A stretch of DNA of 64,000 nucleotides. Source: Lactiplantibacillus daowaiensis (lineage in GTDB: Bacteria; Bacillota; Bacilli; Lactobacillales; Lactobacillaceae). The notes beneath the pieces were generated by a model. That model worked only from the letters and a program-made list of their open reading frames with translations. It had not been told where the DNA came from and did no database searches. Shown piece after piece: positions 54,089 through 62,160 of this stretch (position 1 is its first letter; each line of letters starts with the position of its first letter). The DNA is taken from the NCBI RefSeq assembly GCF_005405085.1, contig NZ_BJDJ01000006.1:1-64000 (forward strand), written 5' to 3'. The translations under genes and the position numbers were made by a program.

Positions 54089-55351
54089 ATGTTGGTTTTC
54101 GTATTGCAGATCCTGATTAATCAGGAATTGCGCAAGCGGGCGGTGTACGGCACCGTGGTGCTAATGGCTGTGTTATTAACGGCTGGATACATGCTTTACG
54201 ATGATTATTCAGACATTGCGACGTTTATAGTGAACTTAGGGTTGCTGGGATTTGTCCGCGATAAGAAGTTTTTTATCGTGACAAGTTTGACAGCAACGCT
54301 CGCATATATTTTATTTAGTTTCTTTGGGAATTACGCCACCGAAACGATTTTTGATATCTTTCACGTCGGGCTAGGAGCTTGGAGTGGTTGGCTATTTGAA
54401 ATCGTGGGTGAAATTGTGGTGACGGCCTGTATGTTAGCCGTGGCGATTAGTTTTCAGTTACTACACAAACGGCATGCAAAACAATTCAGTGATGATGTCA
54501 CTTTAAATGTGATTACGAGTGCGTTAGTTGTTGCGGCCATTGCTTATTTTGCTGTGGCGGCGGCCGCTGATAATTATAATATTGGGCATGGCTTCTTGGG
54601 CATCTTGATGATTATCTTGATTGCGGTGTTGCTGATTAATGGTGGGACCTTTATTTACTTGTTCTACAGCTATACCATGCGCGTTCAAGCCCATCGTCAA
54701 GCCTTAGAGCGCCATCAATATGATATTTATGTTAAAAATCTGGAAAATAGTTATCAAAATTTGCGTAAGTTCCGGCATGATTATCAAAATATTTTATTAT
54801 CGTTAGGCGAATATATTCATGATGCGGATGACCCCGCTTTAAAGCAATATTTTGCGGAAGTTGTTGATCGATCAGGGAAAAGCTTGACGCGTGATTTTGG
54901 TCATTTTGATAATTTGGAACGGATTAAAGATAAATCATTAAAGGCCATTATCCAAGATAAATTCTCAGTTGCTCGGCAAGCGGGGGTTCAAGTCCGTTTG
55001 GAAGCCAATGATGACATTGTGACGCCAGCTATCGATCAAGTGACTTTAGCGCGAGTGAGCGGCATCTTGTTGGATAATGCCATTGAGGCCGTTACCGGGC
55101 AAACTGGTGGTGAAATTGCGGTCGCTGTTGTAAAATATCCGCAAATGGTTGAATTGATTTTTGCCAATTCATTGGCAGGATCGATTGACCGGTTAGATGA
55201 ATTGATGGTGGCTGGGCACACGTCTAAAGGTGCGGGGCATGGTCAAGGTTTAGCGACGGTACGCGAATTGCTAGACCCCATCCAAAATGTGACGTATGAA
55301 TTGAGCGCCCATGAGCGGTTTGAATTTATAATTAGTATTGAAAGTGAGTGA
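54089..55351 (+). CDS. HPK10-type (AgrC-like) sensor histidine kinase
   Basis: 420 aa from the first standard start. Six or so N-terminal hydrophobic segments are followed by the H-box FRHDYQNILLSLGEYI (phospho-His near residue 229) and a HATPase domain with LLDNAIEAV (N box) and GHGQGLATVRELL (G box). This subfamily senses peptides or cell-envelope cues. An open frame runs upstream in phase to an ATC at 54038 just after GGGGAGGGG, adding VYVSWSIAAFDHWYSV, so the true start may be earlier. No agrB or agrD-like gene lies beside it. Confidence 0.9.
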   Translation: MLVFVLQILINQELRKRAVYGTVVLMAVLLTAGYMLYDDYSDIATFIVNLGLLGFVRDKKFFIVTSLTATLAYILFSFFGNYATETIFDIFHVGLGAWSGWLFEIVGEIVVTACMLAVAISFQLLHKRHAKQFSDDVTLNVITSALVVAAIAYFAVAAAADNYNIGHGFLGILMIILIAVLLINGGTFIYLFYSYTMRVQAHRQALERHQYDIYVKNLENSYQNLRKFRHDYQNILLSLGEYIHDADDPALKQYFAEVVDRSGKSLTRDFGHFDNLERIKDKSLKAIIQDKFSVARQAGVQVRLEANDDIVTPAIDQVTLARVSGILLDNAIEAVTGQTGGEIAVAVVKYPQMVELIFANSLAGSIDRLDELMVAGHTSKGAGHGQGLATVRELLDPIQNVTYELSAHERFEFIISIESE

Positions 55352-56127
55352 AATCAACCTTGTTAAAGACCTTTGTTGTGGAAGATGATCCGGAACAATT
55401 AGCGACTTTAAAACAGATCATCAGTAATCATATTATGATCAACGCTTTTGATATGGCCTTAACCTTAGCAACGAGTCAGGCGCAAGCGTTATTGGACTAT
55501 TTAGATGCGCATCCAGATGTAGAAGGGTTGTATTTCTTAGATATTGAATATACTGGTCAAGCTTTAAATGGCTTGGAATTAGCAACCAAGATTCGTGAAC
55601 GCGATGTAAATGCCAAAATCGTGTTTGTATCGACCCATTCGGAAATGGCCTTTTTGACGTTTGAGCGCCGGATTGAACCGTTAGATTTCGTGGTTAAAGA
55701 TCTTGGTCAAGATACGGTTAAAGCAAAAGTCGAAAAAGATATTCGGGTTGCTTATGAACGTTATACGAAGCAAGGGGTTGCAAATAAGGCCATGTTTTCG
55801 TATTCCAAGGGTGGCCAGTTGTTTAATATCCCACTCGACCAAGTATTGTTTATTGAAACGGGCGCAGCGCGCAATAAATTGGTACTGCATTTGAAAGATC
55901 GGATCATTCAATATAATGGTAAAATCAGTGACGAAACCGTCGCACATCCGGAGTTGTTCCGGGTGCATAAAAGCTTTTTGGTGAACCCCAGTTCGTTAGT
56001 GCGCGTCGATAAACAGGCACAATTGGGCTACTTTGAAAATGGTGAAACGGTTGATATCGCGGTGCGGAAGATGCATGATTTGGCGACTTTGATCAAGCAA
56101 TCGCAGTTATCCGTGCGCGTGGATTAA
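55348..56127 (+). CDS. LytTR-type response regulator
   Basis: 259 aa from a GTG that overlaps the kinase stop. The receiver domain begins TFVVEDDPEQLATLKQI and carries the phospho-acceptor in GLYFLDIEYTGQALNGLELA. The Lys of the receiver is in FVVKDLGQD. The C-terminal LytTR DNA-binding domain has IPLDQVLFIETGAARNKLVL and LFRVHKSFLVNPSSL. It forms a two-component system with the kinase. Target promoters, usually with paired direct repeats, were not identified. Confidence 0.93.
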   Translation: MKSTLLKTFVVEDDPEQLATLKQIISNHIMINAFDMALTLATSQAQALLDYLDAHPDVEGLYFLDIEYTGQALNGLELATKIRERDVNAKIVFVSTHSEMAFLTFERRIEPLDFVVKDLGQDTVKAKVEKDIRVAYERYTKQGVANKAMFSYSKGGQLFNIPLDQVLFIETGAARNKLVLHLKDRIIQYNGKISDETVAHPELFRVHKSFLVNPSSLVRVDKQAQLGYFENGETVDIAVRKMHDLATLIKQSQLSVRVD

Positions 56128-56175
56128 ACGAGATAGTTACAATCATGTAACAAAATCGTTCATTTGAATAAAAAC

Positions 56176-56232
56176 GCCCCAACGTTGGTGCAAGCATCTC
56201 GATGCTTTGCACCTTTTTTGGTCTTTTGGGGT
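56176..56232 (+). terminator. Nested terminator after the two-component operon
   Basis: GGTGCAAGCAT and ATGCTTTGCACC form the inner hairpin followed by TTTTTT. An outer CCCCAA/TTGGGG pairing encloses it. Confidence 0.8.
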
Positions 56233-56300
56233 GAATTGCCAGTATGATAAGACTATCGAAATAAGCGGTCATGGGGGCCGGTTATTAGGGGGATACGTTA

Positions 56301-56642
56301 ATGAAGCAATTTTGGTCGCTAACATTAATGATTCTCGCTGGATGCTTATTAATTCTAGGTTCAGAGTATAGTTTGCAAGGTGATAATCGTCATTATCGGC
56401 ATAGAATCGTTGCAAAAATGGATTATAATGCCGCCAATCAACGGGCAACTATTAGTGGACGGACGAAACATGGGGTTATCGTCACGTTCCGAACAGGTCA
56501 AAAGGTCCATCAGGTCATTTCAAATAAACAAGACGGCCGGTTCACCACCCAGTTTTCGGTGAAAGGTCGGCGTCACGTACAGGTTCAAGTTCCGGGACTT
56601 AAAACCGAAACGTTAACTGTACCAGTAGCGTCAAAGCGTTAG
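56301..56642 (+). CDS. Small membrane-anchored or lipoprotein, unknown
   Basis: 113 aa, preceded by AGGGGG. The N-terminus MKQFWSLTLMILAGCLLILG has a lipobox-like LAGC at residues 12-15, but the Cys lies within the hydrophobic stretch, so an uncleaved anchor is equally possible. The outer part is basic with beta-sandwich-like repeats (GRTKHGVIVTFRTGQKVHQV, GRFTTQFSVKGRRHVQVQVP) similar to carbohydrate- or wall-binding Ig-like modules. It follows the two-component genes and may be a target or partner. Confidence 0.6.
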   Translation: MKQFWSLTLMILAGCLLILGSEYSLQGDNRHYRHRIVAKMDYNAANQRATISGRTKHGVIVTFRTGQKVHQVISNKQDGRFTTQFSVKGRRHVQVQVPGLKTETLTVPVASKR

Positions 56643-56673
56643 GTTCGCTTAAAGTTGATTATTACTGGGGGTC

Positions 56674-56707
56674 GATCATGACAGTTGCTGTTATGATCTT
56701 TTTTTGT
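56674..56707 (+). terminator. Terminator after the 56301 gene
   Basis: GATCATGACAG and CTGTTATGATC arms around TTG, followed by T8. Confidence 0.85.
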
Positions 56708-56836
56708 TAGGTGACTATTATGAGTGAGGCGTAGGCTTTGCTAAAAAAACGTTAAGCTTCAAGGCGACCGGTAGGCGGGGATTGGTAAATGGCGTATCGT
56801 GGAGGCTGAGATTAAAAAGGAGCGGTGAACGTTGCA

Positions 56837-57208
56837 ATGATTGTGATTGGACTCATTTTGATAGTTGGTATCATTGGCACGGTAGTCCTTCGTTTTCGGT
56901 ATCATTACCGGTTGTCAATGGGCACGATTACCGAAACGGCTTTTGCGTGTTCGTTATTAAATATCGGGGTATTTTTATTCTTTGTCTTATTGGGTCAGAT
57001 GTCGGGGCCAGCTTTTGCACCAGGGCATGCCTATTTACCGCTGTATCAATTACTACAAGGCGGTCTTATTCCTGTCGCCGGAATGGCGTTGTCAGTCGTG
57101 GGGATGGTGCGTGAACGGGGCCTAATGAATTGGTGGTTATTGCAATTTAATTTGTTATTTCTTATTTTTGATGTTTTGCTTGTGTGGTTTGGCAACTACG
57201 CGAGTTAA
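56837..57208 (+). CDS. Four-helix membrane protein, unknown
   Basis: 123 aa from the ATG at 56837; a GTG at 56825 in the same frame is closer to AAGGAG but only 2 nt away, so the start is uncertain. Four hydrophobic segments: MIVIGLILIVGIIGTVVL, SLLNIGVFLFFVLLGQM, GLIPVAGMALSVVGMV and WLLQFNLLFLIFDVLLVWFG. Function unknown. Its stop overlaps the convergent 57205 gene by 4 nt. Confidence 0.55.
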   Translation: MIVIGLILIVGIIGTVVLRFRYHYRLSMGTITETAFACSLLNIGVFLFFVLLGQMSGPAFAPGHAYLPLYQLLQGGLIPVAGMALSVVGMVRERGLMNWWLLQFNLLFLIFDVLLVWFGNYAS

Positions 57209-57690
57209 TCAACATTGCGTAACGCATGTTGAATCGCCGCATAAAAGTGCCGACCATTCGTAACGACAGTCTGATTAATGCGGACGGTCGTTTTTTTGTT
57301 ATGGTCGAATAATTCAGGCGTGGTTTCATCAGGTTGCGTTAAGGTCAAATCAATTTGGCGGGCTTGTTGTGCTGACAGGGTCACCGTCAAAATAATTTCA
57401 CTCCCAGTCATTGGCTGCGCGTCAACTTCGGTACCTAATAAAGCTTGTAAAGCGACTTCGAGATCAGCGGCATCGCCGGCTGTAAATTGGTGTTTTTGCC
57501 CATTAGTGAGCTTGATCATTAAGTAATTGATCGTATTGACGGATTGCAAATAAGTTTCGTGACTAGGCGCCGAGTGATGGTTACCATTGTGAGCTTGTTG
57601 GAATGTGCGTTGATGGACCGTATGTAGTCGAATTAAGGTGAAAATAATGGCAATGATGACGATACTACCAATAATATGACTGATAAGCAT
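57205..57690 (-). CDS. Membrane-anchored hypothetical protein
   Basis: 161 aa. One N-terminal anchor (MLISHIIGSIVIIAIIFTLI), a His/Gln-rich linker, then a soluble domain of about 110 residues (INYLMIKLTNGQKHQFTAGD, AADLEVALQALLG) ending NGRHFYAAIQHALRNVD. AAAAGGAGCG precedes the ATG. Function not recognised. Confidence 0.6.
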   Translation of the reverse strand: MLISHIIGSIVIIAIIFTLIRLHTVHQRTFQQAHNGNHHSAPSHETYLQSVNTINYLMIKLTNGQKHQFTAGDAADLEVALQALLGTEVDAQPMTGSEIILTVTLSAQQARQIDLTLTQPDETTPELFDHNKKTTVRINQTVVTNGRHFYAAIQHALRNVD

Positions 57691-57918
57691 GATGAAAAGT
57701 CGCTCCTTTTTAGTGCCGTTGGTAACTGGTGAATGAAATCTTTTAAACTGATATACGCAGTTATGATGAAATATAAAACCGTAAACTAAGTTAGATAACT
57801 AACGTAATCTGCGGGCATCAGTAACTACTTATAGCATAACATGTTTTCGTGAAAAGTCCCACACGTTGGTGAAAATATTTGAACACAAAAACGACTAGCG
57901 ATGAAAATTAACTGATGA

Positions 57919-57962
57919 TTTCAAAAAAATAACCGCCGTCAAATCATTGACGAACGGTTACT
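57919..57962 (-). terminator. Terminator of the 57967 gene
   Basis: On the minus strand GTAACCGTTCGTCAA and TTTGACGGCGGTTA form a stem followed by T7. Confidence 0.85.
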
Positions 57963-57966
57963 TGGG

Positions 57967-58302
57967 TTAGTCGGTTACTAACGTTTTGTGATTGTCAGTA
58001 TCTTGACTGACGAGTTCATTGATTAAGTCAATCATGGGTTGCCGTTGGTCCAGGTCATCGTCACATTCGAAAAAGGCTCCGAGTTCCATCGCTAAAATAT
58101 CTTTACCAGCATCCATATAACGATAGTCATAACTCGTCAATGAATAGGTTTTAGCGGTTGGCATCTGAACGATCACGCAACCAGTGGCGGATTTACCTTT
58201 TGACTTTTTGTCCGTAAATTCAATCGCCAAAATGTAAGGATTATCACTACTACGATCTTTAATGGCATGGGCCACGTTATGTGCAATATCTTCAAGTTTC
58301 AT
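57967..58302 (-). CDS. Conserved hypothetical cytoplasmic protein
   Basis: 111 aa with GAGGTGAAAC before the ATG. Small, acidic, soluble, with beta-strand-like YILAIEFTDKKSKGKSATGC and an acidic C-terminus (FFECDDDLDQRQPMIDLIN). It is the last chromosomal-type gene before the prophage integrase. The 58303-58626 gap has no supportable gene and should hold the left attachment site. Confidence 0.6.
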   Translation of the reverse strand: MKLEDIAHNVAHAIKDRSSDNPYILAIEFTDKKSKGKSATGCVIVQMPTAKTYSLTSYDYRYMDAGKDILAMELGAFFECDDDLDQRQPMIDLINELVSQDTDNHKTLVTD

Positions 58303-58626
58303 GGTTTCACCTCAAGTTAACAAATCTCTTCTTAAGTATACCAAGTGCAAGGCCCAATGCAAAATTGGGGTATTTTTGGTGCACTTTTAAACAAAAAAAT
58401 GACTCTACCGCTTACTAGCAGTAGGGCCAAAGAGTTAGGTTTAAGTACAATATGGGTCGAAAGGGTACTATTTAGAAAGAATCTTAAAAATAGAAATGCT
58501 GATATAGCAGTGTTTATAAGCTTTTGAAAATTAAACAACAACTAAGAAAATATGAGTTTATAAAATAAAAAGGTACAAAAAAGGTACAAAATGTTTTCCA
58601 TCCCTAAAAAATATAACTTAATCACC
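58303..58626. other. Probable prophage left attachment region
   Basis: AT-rich spacer between chromosomal and prophage genes, with the tandem GGTACAAAA copies at 58571-58591. The integrase reads toward it, the usual int-attL order. The core cannot be fixed without the right end. Confidence 0.4.
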
Positions 58627-59751
58627 TTAAAACAGTGAATTTAGAGTGTCTGTAATTTTATTCATTTCACGATTTTGCATTTCATCAATCATATGGCTGT
58701 ACACGTCTAAGGTAATTCGGGTGTTACTGTGTCCTAGCCGTTTTGATATGGCTAGGACAGATACACCGGAGTAAAGCAAAAAGCTAGCATGAGTGTGTCT
58801 CAGACTGTGAAAATGGAAGCCGGGGATATCGATTCCACATTCATCCAGTACACCGCGAACCGTTTTGTTTAAGCCTGTTGGAGTTGGCACAACGTGGTAA
58901 TGATTTAAAAATATTTGGCTGTCCGCGTTGATGTTATTTTTTTGGATTTGATAGTCACGTAACTGTTTGAGTATCGTTAAGCAATCATCGTTAATCGAAA
59001 TGGTTCGCATGGATGATTTTGTTTTTGTTGGTGCCAGCTTTTTTGCCACATAATCCCAAGATTTAGATACCGTGATAGTTTTAGCTTTAAAGTCGAGATC
59101 GGCCCAAGTTAATCCTAACAGCTCACCTAGTCTAAGCCCTGTTAGTAGGGCCACTATAATTATATAGTGATTAATGGGTCTCCCAGATGTTTGAACATAG
59201 TCGAGACAATAGGATAATACCTGCTTCATTTGCGTACCGTTAAGCCAAACGGCATCGCGAGAATGTTTTTCATTGTAAACCAGCTTTACGTTTTGTGTAA
59301 AGTCACGGGGTAACTCCTTGTTGAAAACGGCCTGTTTTACGCAAGCTCTGATTTGAGCGTTCATTTTTTTTACTGTCCACATTGCATGATGCTTACCGAA
59401 AGTGTTAATGAACTTTTGATATGTGGTTGGAGTGATGCGTTTTAGCTGGTATGAGCCAATATCCTTTTTTTCAAGCGTGTTAATGGTGATGTTATAGTGG
59501 CGTTTGGTTGCTGGACGGACATGGGGCTCGATATTAACTTCGTACCATTCTTTAAAGTATGCTGCGAGCGTCTTTTCAGTAACTTTGATAACTAAACCAT
59601 CATCATAATTTGATTCTAACTTAGCGGCCGCTAATCGGGCTTCTTTCTTGGTTTTAAAGCCGCCCTTATTGATACGTTCACGTTTTCCAGTTGGCTGAAC
59701 GACATACATCCGATATTGCCACGTGTCACCACGTTTAATAAAATCTGCCAT
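58627..59751 (-). CDS. int: Phage tyrosine-type integrase
   Basis: 374 aa from the ATG at 59751 after GGAGG; upstream codons are noncoding. The N-terminal AP2-like arm-binding region (GDTWQYRMYVVQPTGKRERI) and SAM-like core-binding domain precede the catalytic domain with LLTGLRLGELLGLTWADLDF (first Arg), FHFHSLRHTHASFLL (H-x-x-R) and RLGHSNTRITLDVYSHM (His and Tyr nucleophile). It inserts and excises the element by site-specific recombination. The prophage body continues past the right edge. Confidence 0.96.
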   Translation of the reverse strand: MADFIKRGDTWQYRMYVVQPTGKRERINKGGFKTKKEARLAAAKLESNYDDGLVIKVTEKTLAAYFKEWYEVNIEPHVRPATKRHYNITINTLEKKDIGSYQLKRITPTTYQKFINTFGKHHAMWTVKKMNAQIRACVKQAVFNKELPRDFTQNVKLVYNEKHSRDAVWLNGTQMKQVLSYCLDYVQTSGRPINHYIIIVALLTGLRLGELLGLTWADLDFKAKTITVSKSWDYVAKKLAPTKTKSSMRTISINDDCLTILKQLRDYQIQKNNINADSQIFLNHYHVVPTPTGLNKTVRGVLDECGIDIPGFHFHSLRHTHASFLLYSGVSVLAISKRLGHSNTRITLDVYSHMIDEMQNREMNKITDTLNSLF

Positions 59752-59883
59752 GATAATTCCTCCAATATGATATACTAAAGGAGCTAAAAAGGGCGTACTA
59801 GTCCCGATTAGTATGTAATTCAGGTTAGGCACATCCAACTTCTTGGCGGGAGGGGATGTGCTTTTTTATTGAAATTATGATCC

Positions 59884-60657
59884 TTATTTTGCTAACTGTT
59901 CAACATAATCATTGCGTTTTGAAAATGGTACTGGAATGATGCCTTCTGAATTAAAAAGATTAATGATGTTGTCATCGATACTATCTTCATCATTTATGAT
60001 TGTGTAAAAGTCCGTATTTGGCCTTACATCTTGAGTTTGCCTTTTGTCCATTGCAATTGATTTTGCGTAGTATTCATTATTTGCACTATTCATTGTCCTA
60101 ATTAGTTTTTCAGGTATTTCTCGAATTCCGGGGATTGAGAAGTCATAATGATGAATCATACCGGAACGCCCGATGATGTTAGGACCATCGGTAACTCTAA
60201 TATTTTTGGATTCAAAAAAATTTGCAACCTCACTAATGAATATGGATGATATTTTTTTGTTTGATAGCATAAACATGTCATTAGTAAACAGCATTGCTTG
60301 GATTAAAAGATTTTGTTTAACTGGATAGTCATTTAGCGATGTAATTATAAATAGTTCGTGATTCTCGTTATCTAATTTAACTGAATAGCCATTTAGCTGT
60401 TCTTTAAGTATCTTCATACGGTGCTTCGATCTAGAAAGATAAATCCCATCACTTTCTAAGTCATCAAAGATGTAGCCACCATCTGTAAGCCGTATTAAAC
60501 CGTTAGGTTGGTTAATCGCATATAGGATGATTGCATCATTATGTCTGTCTAGGAAAGGAGTATCAATTCGTGTTATGCCTTTCTGAATAGGCGACCAATT
60601 AATGCTTTCTCTATAAAAATCTTCAACTGATTTTTTTAATTGTGGAATCGTTAACAT
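59884..60657 (-). CDS. DUF1828/DUF1829-type prophage accessory protein
   Basis: 257 aa with GGAGAGGAG before the ATG. The N-terminal half (IDTPFLDRHNDAIILYAI, RLTDGGYIFDDLESDGIYL, a short Arg/Lys-rich helix) matches what I know of DUF1828; the second half with IFISEVANFFESKNIRVTDG and GRSGMIHHYDFSIPG fits DUF1829. No enzyme motif is certain, although the D..G..D and E residues could be an active site. It lies between the integrase and the repressor, where lysogenic defence or toxin-type genes often sit. The partner gene is at 60690. Confidence 0.65.
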   Translation of the reverse strand: MLTIPQLKKSVEDFYRESINWSPIQKGITRIDTPFLDRHNDAIILYAINQPNGLIRLTDGGYIFDDLESDGIYLSRSKHRMKILKEQLNGYSVKLDNENHELFIITSLNDYPVKQNLLIQAMLFTNDMFMLSNKKISSIFISEVANFFESKNIRVTDGPNIIGRSGMIHHYDFSIPGIREIPEKLIRTMNSANNEYYAKSIAMDKRQTQDVRPNTDFYTIINDEDSIDDNIINLFNSEGIIPVPFSKRNDYVEQLAK

Positions 60658-60689
60658 TTGAAAAGCTCCTCTCCAAGATTTAGTTAATG

Positions 60690-61148
60690 CTAATTAGAGA
60701 CACTATCATATGGTTTGGTATTAGTATAATTTAGAAATTCATCTAAGGCTATAAATAGTGTTGAAATATCATGAATTTCATCTGGCAATGGAATAGCCGA
60801 AGCATCTTTTCGTAGCCCATCCTGATTGTGGTAGATATGCATATGGTTTTGCCCAACTACCGTACCGTCTGGATTCTTATGAGTTCCATTGTGTATATCA
60901 ACTCGTATTAGTATATCATTAGTGTCAGTAAACCTAATGTGTAAGCTAAAGCGTGAAGCATCAAAGGGATGACGATATCTGTGCAAAATGTATTTTATGT
61001 GATTTTCGAAGTCTAGTACGGGAGTATCGTCCTTAATTCTGCCAATAAGTGGTGTTTCACCAGGTATTGATCGTTCACATTTTTTTACGGAATTGATTAA
61101 TTGGTTGACTTCTAAATCTGTCAGTTCGGTAATGTCCATATAATTCAC
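60690..61148 (-). CDS. Small partner of the DUF1828-type gene (DUF6978-like)
   Basis: 152 aa; GTG at 61148 or ATG at 61139, neither with a strong ribosome site. It has charged helices at the start (MDITELTDLEVNQLINSVKK), then a beta-rich domain with FSLHIRFTDTNDILIRVDIH and a His-rich GQNHMHIYHNQDGLRKDASA. This layout is that of small proteins I recall next to DUF1828 genes. It is transcribed first, with the 59884 gene 32 nt downstream, as in a two-gene module. Confidence 0.55.
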   Translation of the reverse strand: MNYMDITELTDLEVNQLINSVKKCERSIPGETPLIGRIKDDTPVLDFENHIKYILHRYRHPFDASRFSLHIRFTDTNDILIRVDIHNGTHKNPDGTVVGQNHMHIYHNQDGLRKDASAIPLPDEIHDISTLFIALDEFLNYTNTKPYDSVSN

Positions 61149-61239
61149 TATGCTTTCTTTTATTTGCTATGACTGGTGTTAAAAAATGGCCTTTTTAAAC
61201 ATCACACTTATTGGTGGGAGAGGATGTACGCTTTTTCTC

Positions 61240-62133
61240 CTAAATCCCCAAAATTTGTTTCTTCTTAGCCGTGAACTCATCCTCGGTTAGGATCCCATCG
61301 TCTAGTAATTGTTTCAACTCACGCAAATCGTCGGCAGTACTGTTAGAAGTATCACTAGGCGTAGCGGCTTGCATGGTCGTGCTAGCATTGTTATCAGCAA
61401 TGATCTTATCTAAGTCGTGTCCAACTTGCATGACGGAACGTTGAACAGCAGCGTATGTAGAACTGGAAGTGGAGGTATCGGTGCTCAAGAACGTGGCTTC
61501 AATATGATAGTTCCCTTTGAAGTAAAGTATCATGGCAACCTTGGATACAGCGCTGTATGACTTGCCGCCAGAGAAGGCACCTAATACTGCACCGGTAGGA
61601 CCAGCAACTAAGCCCCCAACAATTGAACGGCCAACGCCATGCTTCTTTTCGATAGTCGTTGGGTCTTCGATGCCATCGTAGTTTTCTAAGTCAGAGTAGG
61701 GAAAGTTTAGTGTTCGTTCGTAGGCCATCCGCTCAGGGATACTCTTCTTGACAAGCACTTGTTGCTTCTTGTCATCGAAATATACCTTACCGACATGCCA
61801 AGCTTTGTCGGCTTTGAACTCATCCATGAGTTCGACGTAGTCATTCTCGATTTTTTCCATTCGTGCGTTTTCTGCAGCCTTTTTCGCGGACTTTTTTTGT
61901 TTCTTATTAGATTTATAATCTGTCCAGTATTGTTTAGGATCAATCTTGGTGTTGCCATCTTTATAGTCGATGACATTTTGAATAGTTAATATTGAAGTAA
62001 CCTCTACAGAAGATACGAAACTATCGTCTAAGCCAATTGATTGACCACAGTCTTGACAGATTGTTCCATCTTTTAATTCGAAATTTTTTAAGAACTTTAT
62101 TTTGTTACCGCAAATTGGACACATTTTAGCCAT
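61240..62133 (-). CDS. Zinc-ribbon and SHOCT domain protein, copy 1
   Basis: 297 aa with GGAGG before the ATG. The N-terminal MCPICGNKIKFLKNFELKDG and ICQDCGQS form a four-Cys zinc ribbon (DUF4428-like). A basic/acidic helix follows, then a Gly-rich hydrophobic segment (GVGRSIVGGLVAGPTGAVLG). The C-terminus LRELKQLLDDGILTEDEFTA with KKKQILGI is a SHOCT domain, found in oligomerising prophage and membrane proteins. Very similar to the next gene from about residue 100 on; the N-terminal third is different. Confidence 0.75.
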   Translation of the reverse strand: MAKMCPICGNKIKFLKNFELKDGTICQDCGQSIGLDDSFVSSVEVTSILTIQNVIDYKDGNTKIDPKQYWTDYKSNKKQKKSAKKAAENARMEKIENDYVELMDEFKADKAWHVGKVYFDDKKQQVLVKKSIPERMAYERTLNFPYSDLENYDGIEDPTTIEKKHGVGRSIVGGLVAGPTGAVLGAFSGGKSYSAVSKVAMILYFKGNYHIEATFLSTDTSTSSSTYAAVQRSVMQVGHDLDKIIADNNASTTMQAATPSDTSNSTADDLRELKQLLDDGILTEDEFTAKKKQILGI

Positions 62134-62160
62134 AATAATTCCTCCAAAGTATTAGCGTTA

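Noticed and set aside
58345-58527. 60-aa open frame in the attachment region
   Set aside because: The start lacks a ribosome site and the sequence has no recognisable coding pattern; it is more likely chance in AT-rich spacer.
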